Positions 31,926-42,146 of a stretch of DNA of 64,000 bases are shown in pieces (within the stretch, counting starts at the first letter, position 1; every line of letters begins with the position of its first letter). Location of the stretch: contig CM060732.1 in the NCBI GenBank assembly GCA_030704615.1, forward strand, positions 32,841,053 through 32,905,052, read 5' to 3'. The translations under genes and the position numbers were made by a program. Source of the DNA: Takakia lepidozioides. Lineage: Eukaryota > Streptophyta > Takakiopsida > Takakiales > Takakiaceae. Below the pieces are notes generated by a model. That model was given only the letters and a program-made list of their open reading frames with translations, was not told the origin of the DNA and made no database searches.

Positions 31926-32380
31926 GGGGGGTAGGCTTCACAGATGTGATGCCCCAAACTTTCCTCATCACAGATTCACTCGTTTCATCCAACACGGCGA
32001 TACACATTCATCGTATATTTTTTTGGCGTGTAAAGCCGTTAATCCGTTACAATGATGTTTAGGTTAGGGTTAGTTTAGGCTGGTGGCTTGATCCTGGCCC
32101 TTCGTTAGATCCAGGGCTGCAAGGCAGCACCGTGGGCTTGGGCCTATAATGCCTCGCCACGCGGCGGGCCACTACGGTTAGGGCTTTTGTATAAAGACGG
32201 CGTTGTTGTATATGTGATTTGAGTGTACAAGTTTTTGGATGAGAGCTGCTTAGTGTCTGATTCGTGTGTTTGATCCTCTTCTCGCGCGCTGCTTGCTCTT
32301 TCCGCTCGCCCCTTTGTTGTGCAAGTTCGCTTCTTGAGAGGAAAGGAGTATATGCTTCAGGCTTGTTTTAAGGCTTCACA
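31926..32380 (+). repeat. Element A right end: polypurine tract, B1, A2, B2
   Basis: The tract GGGGGG is at 31926-31931. B1 AGGCTTCACA is at 31933-31942, then GA, then A2 31945-32370, then B2 AGGCTTCACA 32371-32380. The short repeat on both sides of A2 is absent from the left end. The ACA-GA-TGT junction and order repeat the plan of B and C with a B block of only about 10 bp. A plain LTR with 5-bp flanks GGCTT (976-980 and 32372-32376) is the competing reading. Confidence 0.7.
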
Positions 32381-32399
32381 GGTTGTTATATATTTTTTG

Positions 32400-32884
32400 T
32401 TTTCTTCTTTTTGTTAGCAGGGGACAATGGCCCTGTGAAAGACCCGCCGGGTATCTTTTCTTCAAACTCAAAAGAACCTCTGGTTACTGGTATTTGATGG
32501 GGGTTGGTATCCCGTGAGCACAGCATGAGTAGGAAAGGCTTGAGCCCGAAAAAAAAAACAAGCGTGAGCACGATCCATGGTTATAGGGAGGGGTAATATG
32601 TTTGCAAACTGAAATACAAGTCATAGGTGGACAAAACACTACTTTTAATTTTCTTTTAATAAATTTATTAGGGAAACACCTGGGAGCGACCGCTCACAAA
32701 TCAGGCCCCTTGATAGTGAGAGGAGAAAATAACCTCTTTCCCAGTAACCGCGCCATGAGGCGTAGTAATGGGACACCACCCAGGAACCAGGGAGAAGAGT
32801 ATACCACACCCGTCAGTAGCAAGATTTGACCCCAGAATCATCTGGGCGGCACTAAGTGCACTTAACCAACTGAGCTACTCATTG
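32400..32884 (-). mobile_element. tRNA-derived SINE, about full length
   Basis: On the minus strand, TAGCTCAGTTGG (A box, near 32866-32877) and GGGTCAAATCT (B box, near 32822-32832) form a tRNA-like head, followed by a body and an A-rich end after CAGGGCCATTGTCCCCTG (near 32416-32435). A related copy lies at 35545-35836. The body boundaries are approximate, and two adjacent copies are possible. Confidence 0.65.
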
Positions 32885-33770
32885 TTGGTACTCTTTTTGT
32901 ACTAGTGACAGGCTCGCCCAAGGCCGCTTATAGGGCAGAATCGGCCCTACACGGCCCGTTCTCTGGCGTTAAAAGCAGGTGGTGGAATATATGTGGCGCA
33001 ATCTGATTGGGCATGATTTATCCCATATCGATTGCCCAGATTCAGACCCCCGTAGAGGATATAAAGGTGGGGTTAGCTTCAAAGGGAAGGCGGGCAGGAG
33101 AGGTTGCATGTATCTGGGTAGATGCTGCCATCCGGAGTGTATAGTGCATAATTGGCCATCCCTGCTGATTCTGCTTGCCGATTCGACAGTACACCCTGGG
33201 TGGCCGATTTGGCCAAATAAATTGGCATGTGGAAAGGGCCTAATACGCAAGGAAGCCCTTGGAGTTTTGTTTTCCGTTTCCATGATAAAGGTGCATGTAA
33301 TGAAGGGCTGCCCTTTCTGTAAAACCAAAAATATAAAGAAATGGGTTCGCCCTCTCTGCTTGCTTTCTCGCTCTTTGGGGGTTTTACCTTTTCCCCCAAA
33401 ATTATCAAAATGCTAGAGGGCCACTGTCCCCTCTTTTTTTTTTTTTCCCCCTCTTTATTTTAAGAATAGTAAATAAATGAAAAAAAATTGTTCCAGACCC
33501 TGTGTCCCTGCTAGAAAAATTAAAACACAAAACTAAATGCAAAAAAAAAAATTCTAAAACAAAAAAATCATCTTGGGTTTTACCAAAATCTTTAGGTAAT
33601 CAAAGTATGGAAGAATAATGTAAGAACTAAAAGCAAACAAGTGATCTGACGGTGCTTTCACCGGATTCCAGCATCGGCCTTCTCGGGCAGGCCCCTATCA
33701 AATATTCCCACCCCCTATTACCTGGACTCACTATTAAATTCTAGAGTCGACTGAAGGTCGGAGACTAGTT
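32885..33770. other. Intergenic, no gene recognised
   Basis: Holds poly-T/poly-A tracts (33430-33560) and small ORFs without recognisable content. Confidence 0.4.
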
Positions 33771-33773
33771 TTA

Positions 33774-35272
33774 GGGCCGGTTTACATGAGGGCCCAGGCC
33801 CAAGACCAAGCTAGAAACAAGAAATCCTATTGGTCAAGAGCCTCAAATCGGGCCCAAGCGGTTTACACGAGGGTCCGGGCCCAAGACCAAGCTGCCTAAG
33901 GTAGAAACACCTAAAATGGATCATTTAAGAAATGTGTGCAGTTTTAGGCGTGCATTGTCGTCGTATATATTTCTGATGTGGGCACATAGAAATGAAATTT
34001 AATGCAAAAAAAATAAAAAATAAAAAATAAAAAATCCAAATTATTTTGTAATATTGGTGAATATTCAAAGTGAAATCATGGAATAACCTTGAATGGACCA
34101 GTAGGGGTTACTATTTTGAACAGCAAGTGCACTTTGTCTGGAGCCAAAGATGCCCAAAAAGTGTGCATCCTCTTTCACTTTACTGATTGAACAACATACC
34201 ATGTCAATCAACTAACATAACCATTTATTGACCTTAAAGTAACCTCCCACCTTAAAGAAAACTGAGCTCAAGGTCCATTTGGATTAAACTCAATCCTGGA
34301 TCGTTGATCTAGGTGAAACTCAATCGGGATCGTTGATCATGGAATGTGATCCCCTCTCCTACATGTTAGGATTCATTCTTCCTATCTCGAACTTGATACT
34401 GCTCTCAAAGTGCGCGCCGGTGGTTATTAACTTGTCCATTAAGTGGTGTCATCATGATCATGTATGAGTTAAAAGGGTTCACTAGAGTTCCATTGTGGCC
34501 CACCACATGACCTAATTTGGACCACTTGTGATCAAAGCACCTTTTAAAGATGACATATGGTTAGTTTTATGTATTTTTCTAGGGGTCCGTTTTGGGTACA
34601 TCTCCATTTGGCCACTCTCCCCCCCTCCACGGTCTCTCTTCTTTGCTTCGCCATGTCTCCCATCAAATCTTGAATCCCTGAACCATGGAAGCAAGAAGTA
34701 AATAATATTCCTATGGCCTTGGTCCTCTTCATGGCCTTGAGCACATGATTACAACCATTTTGGCATTGCAACAACTTAGTATAAACGATTGCAATATGCA
34801 GGATTGTTGATGACTTCATCATGGAAAGAGAAGATCCAAGAGATAGAGAGGTCTAATGATTCTACATGACAACACCTGCGTCGCGTGGTGGCCGTCGAGA
34901 GTCTCTAGTCTCTACCTGCGCACAACCCCATTTGTGACCTGTTTCCATCCTACAGCTGTGATAGGCTTAAACGAATATATTTTAATGCTAGGTTTCTTGG
35001 GCCCAGGGAACAAGTTGGGTCTCTATCCTAGGAGCGCTCCTTTTGTTGGGCTCGGCCCAAGAATTTGGCGCCATAAATCATGCCATCTAAGGTAGAAACA
35101 CCTGATATAGTGTAGGTTGGGCCTTAGGCTTGGGCCCAATAGGTTTACACGGAGAGGGCCCAATTCCTTAAAAAAAAAAATTTAATCAGTTCAATCAGCC
35201 CAATTGAGGGCCCAAAAGCTCTAGTCTTGGGCCCATGATTTCTTGGGCCCGGTCCCTTGTGTAAACCGGCCC
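33774..35272. mobile_element. 1.5-kb TIR element, possible PIF/Harbinger-type, non-autonomous
   Basis: Imperfect terminal inverted repeats begin GGGCCGGTTTACA at the left (33774) and, inverted, at the right (ending 35272). They extend about 35 bp through a GGCCCAAGA block. TTA flanks both ends (33771-33773, 35273-35275), the target duplication expected for PIF/Harbinger. Sub-terminal copies of the GGTTTACAC block occur inside (33859 and 35140 regions), and CTAAGGTAGAAACACCT is repeated at about 33896 and 35086. No transposase frame is visible, so it is probably a MITE-like derivative. Confidence 0.65.
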
Positions 35273-35544
35273 TTAGTGTAGAGAAGGAATGGGGTGCTCC
35301 AATGCCACATCATCACCTTTCATATGCCATGTCATCAATGTACTTTTTTTCGAATCTGCCCAGATTGTCAACAAAACAATGGAAAAAAGGAAAAAAAAAA
35401 TTTGACTTCATCATCGCCACGTTTCGTAGGCCACATCATCAATGCATATTTCTGAAGCTGCCTCTGCTGCCCAAATAATTCTATTAAAAATAAATAAAAA
35501 CCGGATTATGAAAATCATTTTTGTCAGATCTGCGTTAACGTTAT

Positions 35545-35836
35545 TTTTATTTATTTATTTTTTACAGAACAGGGGACAGAGGCCCTGGTAAATTTTATTA
35601 ATAATTTATTCGGGGAAAAAATTAATATTATTTGGGTTTGTGATAAACATTTTTCAATTTACTGATATTTTATGATTATGCATACCTATAAATATGATTA
35701 TGGTAATAGCTAATGAAATATAAAAATTCTTAGAATTAAGAGTACCCCTAACTCCAGTAACTCACAGTAACCACACCACCCAGGGAAGGGGGAGAAGAGT
35801 ATACCAGACCCGTCAAGTAGCAGGATTTGACCCCAT
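35545..35836 (-). mobile_element. SINE copy, 5'-truncated
   Basis: Same family as the copy at 32400-32884: B box GGGTCAAATCC (near 35823), a body with GGTATACTCTTCTCCC, the 3' block CCAGGGCCTCTGTCCCCTG (near 35567-35590), then an A-rich AAATAAATAAATAAA tail. The A-box end is missing. Confidence 0.65.
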
Positions 35837-37599
35837 ATTCACCCATAATCTTTAATATCATAATGCTATAAAACAGCAGTATTTCGCCCACAAAACTACA
35901 TCAAAATTTGTGCTCACGGCGGCAAGCATAATGAGTTTCCTTGGCGAAAAAAAAAAACAACACAAAAAAACCCGAAATTTGAAAAGATAGTTTTGCGTGA
36001 GCCAAATTTTGAAGCACGAGCACAAACTTTGTCGCATGAGCGTATTTTCATTTTGCTGTAGAAGATATTTCAAGAATCTAATTATAATATTCTAGTTTGC
36101 GGTATGGTCGTTCGGTCACACGCTAGCCAAACTCGTATATAACAACCCTGAATTTCCTGTTATGAAGTGGGGGCGCGGATTACATCAACTTGGCAACACG
36201 GGCTAACTTGCCCTTCCACCATTAACGAACTAATAGTGACCATACAAAAAAAAAAAAAAAAAGTTGACGATTGTCAAGTCAACACATTTCGATAAATAGA
36301 GGGTGGTGAGCAACTAATGAGATCCTGTATATCCAATACAAACATGCCACATCAGAAGACGCCTCTAAACATGGGTGGTTATGGAATGATTTTTTACAAG
36401 ATCCGAAGTGAATACAATGATTTTAAATTTCGTCATCTCGGTTACATGGTGTCCTATAGTACCTTGTTTTTTATGTACTCATCAGGTAACTCCCACATAG
36501 ATGTAAACTTTGTAAGTATTTTAATAAATAAATAAATAATGAAACACATCATCTGGATCTGATCAAATTGAAATATAAACATCAATAAATAAACAATACT
36601 CATATTTTTATATATCAACTGATCAACTATCAGTATAGTGAATTAATCTCACGATCAATCAGGTGGACTGAAGAAAAACTTGGTATATATATATATATAT
36701 ATATAATTATTGGAAAGGGGATGAAGCCCCATCAATTTTCTATTTATCTATTTTTCGATAAAGGGGACAGAAGTCCTTTAATTTGAATTAATAAAGAAAG
36801 GAAAAAATAATATGTAAAGAGCCATGGAGACACATTTAGTACAGTGAACACAGCCCATATGCGGCTTCATCATTATATTTATTTTAAATAATTAATATTA
36901 TCACATTAGCAAAACAATACATATGATTTTTTTAAATACACTTCATTTCATGAGTATAAAAATGAACCATGGGGATTGAGTCAGTGATATGATCACCCAA
37001 CATGATACATTTGTTCTTAATCCATTTATGAATAATTACACTGGTCCTGGCCGAACTTTTCAACTAGGATGCCATGATTAGCCACATTAATCGTCACCCA
37101 TCATTTGCAAATTTCAACTTTATTTACATCCATCATTTCCACCCAAATGGATATACTATATACTACAGTGCCAAATGACTACCATCGCAGGGTTCAATAG
37201 AATATGTGCAAAAATGACTATTCACCATCTTTGTTCAATTTCATTGAAAAGTGATGATAGTCTGAAAGTGATGAAATGACTATCAAAAAATGATCACTAT
37301 CATACAATGACTATCATAAAATCACGTATCATCGTCTGTGCGCATGGTAGCCAGCTTTGGCTGAACCTTTCTAACTGGTTTCAGCTTCCTTGTCACTCTT
37401 TGCTTCCCCATTCCTCCTCCTGTCAAACAGCACACACAAACGAATGCGCTAGCTAGTGGGCGGCTAAAATCACACAAGGGATCAGTCCGTGGGCGCTGCG
37501 CACTGAGAGGGAAATGAGAAGCAAGGAAGAAGGGAGGAGAGAGATGGTGAGAATGAAGCTCAAAGCCCTCTGCCTTTTATACTCTCTCTTACCTCTATC
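35837..37599. other. AT-rich intergenic DNA
   Basis: No gene recognised. It contains a (TA)n run at 36683-36704, a poly-A run at 36246-36262 and a SINE-tail-like block (ggggacagaagtcct) near 36765-36785. Confidence 0.45.
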
Positions 37600-38085
37600 T
37601 CCCTTAGAGGTCAACCACATGATCAATCTGGGCCGTTGGTACATAACGATAAGCGGTTAGGATTTTTCGTAAGCACATCAATCGGGGCCGTTGGTATCAC
37701 GGTTCGGATCTTTCGCAGCCACATCCATCCGGGCCGTTGGTACAGAAGGATCACGGTTCGGATCTTTCGCAGCCAAATCCATCAGGGCCCTTGGTACAGA
37801 AAGGTCACGGTTCGGATCTTTCGCAGCCACATCCATCAGGGCCCTTGGTTTAGAAAGATCAGGACTTTATGTGTAGCGTGAGGCAGGGAGCTTCCTTAAA
37901 CTCGGGGCTAGCTCTATCTCCCCGAGAGGCCAACCGCATTATCAATCTGGACCGTTGGTATAGACAGATAAGCGGTTAGGATTTTCTGAAGCCACATGAA
38001 TCGGGGCCGTTGGTGCAGAACCATCACGGTTCGGATATTTCGCAGCCACATCCATCGGGGCCTTTGGCACAGAAAGATGGGTACT
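37600..38085. repeat. 58-bp minisatellite
   Basis: Units of the type tcacggttcggatctttcgc / agccacatccatc / gggcccttggtacagaaa repeat about four times in 37680-37860, and two more diverged units lie at 37935-38085. The period is near 58 bp. A short open frame through the array (37636-37881) carries the period at protein level but has no ATG and is likely fortuitous. Confidence 0.7.
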
Positions 38086-39125
38086 GTATGTGTAACTTGG
38101 TGAAGCCTCGAGTTGCAGGAAGCCCCCCGTCCTCTGTCCACCCCCTGCGTAAAGAAACAAAAATGTTTTCGCATTTCGATGGCTGCGATTTCCTTGATCG
38201 GGCGGCTCACAAGAGCAGGAATGAAGCTTACACGGGGTATGATAGAGGAAGGCCCCGAGTGGAGGGCGCTCCTTGAATTTTATGCCCAGGGCCAAGGCCG
38301 GTAGCCGAGGCCCTAGGGCATAAATATCAAGGGGAGCCCGACACGAGAATGTAACCAGCACTGTGGATTATATATTTCTGTATTGCCCTCGTACTCGTGG
38401 CTGACTATTATGCTATCTAACGAAACGATATTAATGAAGAGAAATCAGCCCCTTAAACTGGTGAATGCCCGCGCTCCAGTTCTTCACCGAGTGTAAAAAA
38501 ACATTCACATTTGAACTAGTGATCCGGTTAGCTCCTCGCCAGCCTGGCGGAGACGTTCCCCACTGGGCCTGCTTAGGCGTTAGGATTACGCCCTATAACT
38601 TAAGTACTCATGAGAGAGAGAAACAACAAGCAAGAACAAATTGTATTCATGAGGTCCGCAGGAGACCCAAAGGGCCGAGTAGAACAACACACCAAAGAAC
38701 AAGCAAAGAATAGAGAGTTAAGAGGTAAAACTAGAGTGTGTTTAGAGTCAAGCGAGAGTAAAAATAAATATAAGTTTGGTGATGGGCTCTAGAAATACTA
38801 ATTTGTGCTTATGTGCCTTAACGGGTGGATGACGATGAGTTGAGGGATGAACGATGCAAGAAATTGTGCAGTAGGATGGGAAGACATTGCTGGGTCCCCA
38901 CAAAAACAAGAGTTTGAAGCCAAGCAAGGGTAGTTTGGGCAACATTCATCAGCAAGAGAGTGTTCCAGCACTTCTACATACTACTTTTGTGTGTGTGTGT
39001 GTGAGAGAGAGAGAGATTGTACTCATAAGACATTGTTTGCCGTAGCCTTGTGGCCATTGACCCCGCGCCCAGTTTGAACGGAACATAAAGGGACAGAAAC
39101 TACCTTTGTCAGGGGCTGACGCCGG
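38086..39125. other. Intergenic, no gene recognised
   Basis: Includes an inverted repeat around 38279-38325 (TATGCCCAGGGCC with GGCCCTAGGGCATA, one bulge) and a GT/GA microsatellite at 38991-39015. Confidence 0.45.
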
Positions 39126-39602
39126 TAGTATGATTTACCTTGGAATAAACAGTTGATCCGAGATTTCCAGAAATCCCTTCACACAAGCATCAATCTGATG
39201 TGTGTGATTTGCCCAATAGGTCGACCCCAAAAGGGCCTGGACGTTTGGCTCAGCCTCATGATTTTCAAAGTTGTTAAACATAGGTACAGGCACAATTTCC
39301 TTGATGGAATTGAAGAGGGTGTCCCGTTGATGAGAGTACCCAGGACAATGAATCAGGAAGTGAATATTGTCTTCAGGTTGCCCACACAGCAGGCACTTAC
39401 AATCCCCCTTTCTTCTCTGCAACTGTTTGTTGTTCAAAGGTAGGCTACCCGCCCTGAGTTTGAATTTCAGTCTAGTGCCGAGGGTGGGTACACCCTTGAG
39501 GTCATCCATGATGGCCTCACCCATGTCACAGACTGGAAACAAGTTCAGGGAAGTTTTCAGCCTAACTTCATTTTCTTCAGACAATTTCCTGGCAATAGAC
39601 AT
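39126..39602 (-). mobile_element. LINE ORF2 C-terminal fragment
   Basis: The open frame 39602-39135 encodes SLNLFPVCDMGEAIMDDLKGVPTLG in overlapping pieces, then a zinc-finger-like CLLCGQPEDNIHFLIHC (C-x2-C...H-x4-C). It matches the 3' end of the LINE at 58258-59538 in order and wording, so both derive from one family. Only the C-terminal 155 residues remain, as is usual for 5'-truncated LINE copies. Confidence 0.75.
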
Positions 39603-40980
39603 GGCTTCGGAAACTTCAGCTTCTAAGAGAGAGATTCACATAGCATGTCAAAGCTAGACAAGGAAACACTAAGCACAATGTGCTGTGTTCGCCTCTTTTT
39701 AACGACATCATATATCCTAATTCTAGGCACCATCAAACTGTCTCTACCCAGATCTGCCTCCATACCTCCCTTTACATATCCTTGCTGGAAAACCAATTTT
39801 TAGGTGTACAAAGTGGCAATCAATTGCACACCAGGTAACGCAACTCCTTTCCATGTAGGTAGATCCGTCAAACCAAACAGAGCAGAAACAGCAGTAGTAT
39901 GTGTACATAAGCAACACATACAAGCAGATTTGAGGTTTGAGAGAGCTCAAAGCCTCACTCCCTTAGTCTCTTGCCCTTGGTAGCATTTCCTGCAACAAAA
40001 GAAGGTGAAGTGGCATCACCTGGATCCATCATAGCCAACCAACCAACCAACAGGTTAGTGATCCCTATGGAACCCCAGGCTTAAACCCCTTCACATTTGT
40101 TATCAATGTCATCCCTGCAACAAGTCATACTAGCAAGAGAGGAGAGGTAAGAGAGTCCTTTCAGCCATTCAACATAGGTACAGAACTCAGTACACCTATT
40201 TCAGCCCATGCTCCAGAGGGAGGGGGGGTGGTCTCATGTTTGAGCACCCATTCCCAAAAGGAAGGTGTCACTAGAGCCAAGTACTCAAGCAAGGGGACAT
40301 ATAGAAGCCCTTGGTTTTGCAAAAGTATTCCTGGATTCAGAGTAAAGCTTAGACAGGTCCACGTAAGTTCCTCATAGTATCAACTCTCTTTGTGTTGCCA
40401 TCCTAAGCAGCCCATCACAGTGTTGAAGGAGTCTGAATGGATAACTTGCTTATAGACATAGTGTAGTCAGCTCCTTCAGCTCTTGCCTGCTCCTCTTCCA
40501 AATGAGAAGAGTGGCCAAGCATACTAACCATATAGGGCAGTAGCTTTAGGATAAGACCTCTAGGGTGAACCCTAATGAGTCACCCTCATGAGTCATCCTA
40601 GTGAGTCATCCCCGTTATCCAATTCCCCGTTCCGTTCTAGACAAAAAAATATGAACGGAATAACGGGATCAGGCAATTCTTGAATGCTGTCTATAAAGAT
40701 CTTAGCAACATTTAAGGAGAGAAAGAGAGAGAAAAAATTCCTCAAGCCTCTCATTTTCAGGTTTCCTAATGCTGATACAAGGCATTGGCTACAGTAGACC
40801 AGCCAAGAGAGCAATGTACATTGACCGGATCATGTAGAAGGTGTGCTGTTGCTACAGGGCCTAGCTCAAGATATCATGTATTAGTTTGCCATCAAATGTC
40901 CCTATATGTTCAAGGCTGGAGACGAAGGGATCAGGCAGTTCTTGAGTGTTGTTACAAAGAACATATCCACATTCAAGTAT

Positions 40981-41020
<40 letters not shown>

Positions 41021-42146
41021 GAATTGGATTCTGGCACGTCCATGTATTACTTGCTTTTGTGACTATGCTAGCTGCCCAGTAAAACATTCAGACTACTTGA
41101 CTCCAAGATTCTGTGAGACATTCAAGCATGGCTGATGAGGTTGAGGAGGTTGTTCAGACACTAGTAATATAGGAAGGAGACTGAAGGATACTCGAGCGCT
41201 TTCCCCTATGTCTGACTTTGCTTTGAAATCCACAGCCTAAATGCAACAATTAGCAATAAATGTCACTTCTAGGCTATACCATTCAGAGGCCGGTCCTTGG
41301 GGTCCTCAAGAGAACAAAGACACCAGACTGCTGTATAGGACAAGCTAATCACACTCTCTTTCCTACTGGACAAGTTGGCAAGCTGTTCAAGTAAATGTCT
41401 CTCCTTGAAGGTGCATCACATAGTCATATGAGCCATATACTGAAACCTGGCACCCCTATCCTAATATTCAGATCACTCTCCATACCTTGTAAAATACATT
41501 CCAAACTGAAGCAGTGTGGAAATCACCATAACCAACATTGTTCAATTAGAATCAACATAGCTGACCGAATAGAACGTACATGACCATTCTTTGATTATCA
41601 GGAACAAGTCAAACAGTGCATTTAGTTGCTTCTAGTTAGTTTGCATCTAGTTAGTTCCCCCAATTACCCACCAATCACCCCGCCACCTCTGCCCTGGTCT
41701 GGCTCACAACCATTGGTTCAGTGACAACAACCCAAGATAATTGGTGGCTCCACACGGTTACAAAGATAATACTTAATGGGTTACAGCCACAAGATCATTC
41801 ACCTCCATCACATACAAATGCACCAAGAGCTCACCAAACTTTCCAAGAACATTGTGAAGCTGCATGGGGCACTGAAGTTCCACTCTCCTTCCCAATGATC
41901 GTGGAGTGCAAACTTAAGTAGTACCAAGGACAAGCAAGATCCTTCCACATAAACACAATCATGGAATCCTGTGATATCACCTGTAGAAGCAGAAACCTAC
42001 TTGCCAAAGCCACATCTGTGGGTGACATCATCAAATATCAGTCATCAAAGTGTCAATTGGATCCCTCATGGCCTTTTTCCCAATGTGAAGTACATGAGCT
42101 GAAACACATACTCGTCATCAAACAAAGTGTGATCACTATACAAACT
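39603..42146. other. Intergenic, downstream of the S-acyltransferase gene
   Basis: No gene recognised. A (GA)n microsatellite is at 40981-41019. The words gggatcaggca(a/g)ttcttga occur twice (near 40662 and 40929), a short dispersed duplication. Confidence 0.45.

Larger units (their letters stand above)
980..32380 (+). mobile_element. Ty3/gypsy retrotransposon A (outer, interrupted twice)
   Basis: This is a gypsy-type element with terminal repeats at 980-1439 and 31945-32370. In order it carries Gag, aspartic protease (DTG), reverse transcriptase (YVDD), RNase H and DDE integrase. RT-RNase H before integrase is the gypsy order. Two DNMT-bearing elements sit inside it, B at 1878-12828 and C at 18179-29705. 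Without them A is about 8.9 kb. The A frame continues across both insertion sites: in Gag through the GTTG duplication, and in RNase H through ACCG. Stops and frameshifts make it non-coding now. The repeats differ by a 34-nt indel (1237-1270 region) and scattered substitutions. Flanks are GGCT (976-979) and GGTT (32381-32384), a possible 4-bp duplication with one mismatch. Confidence 0.9.

Noticed and set aside
37636-37881. Repeat protein gene
   Set aside because: The frame exists because the 58-bp unit lacks stops in that phase; no ATG, no conserved family, and the array is interrupted.
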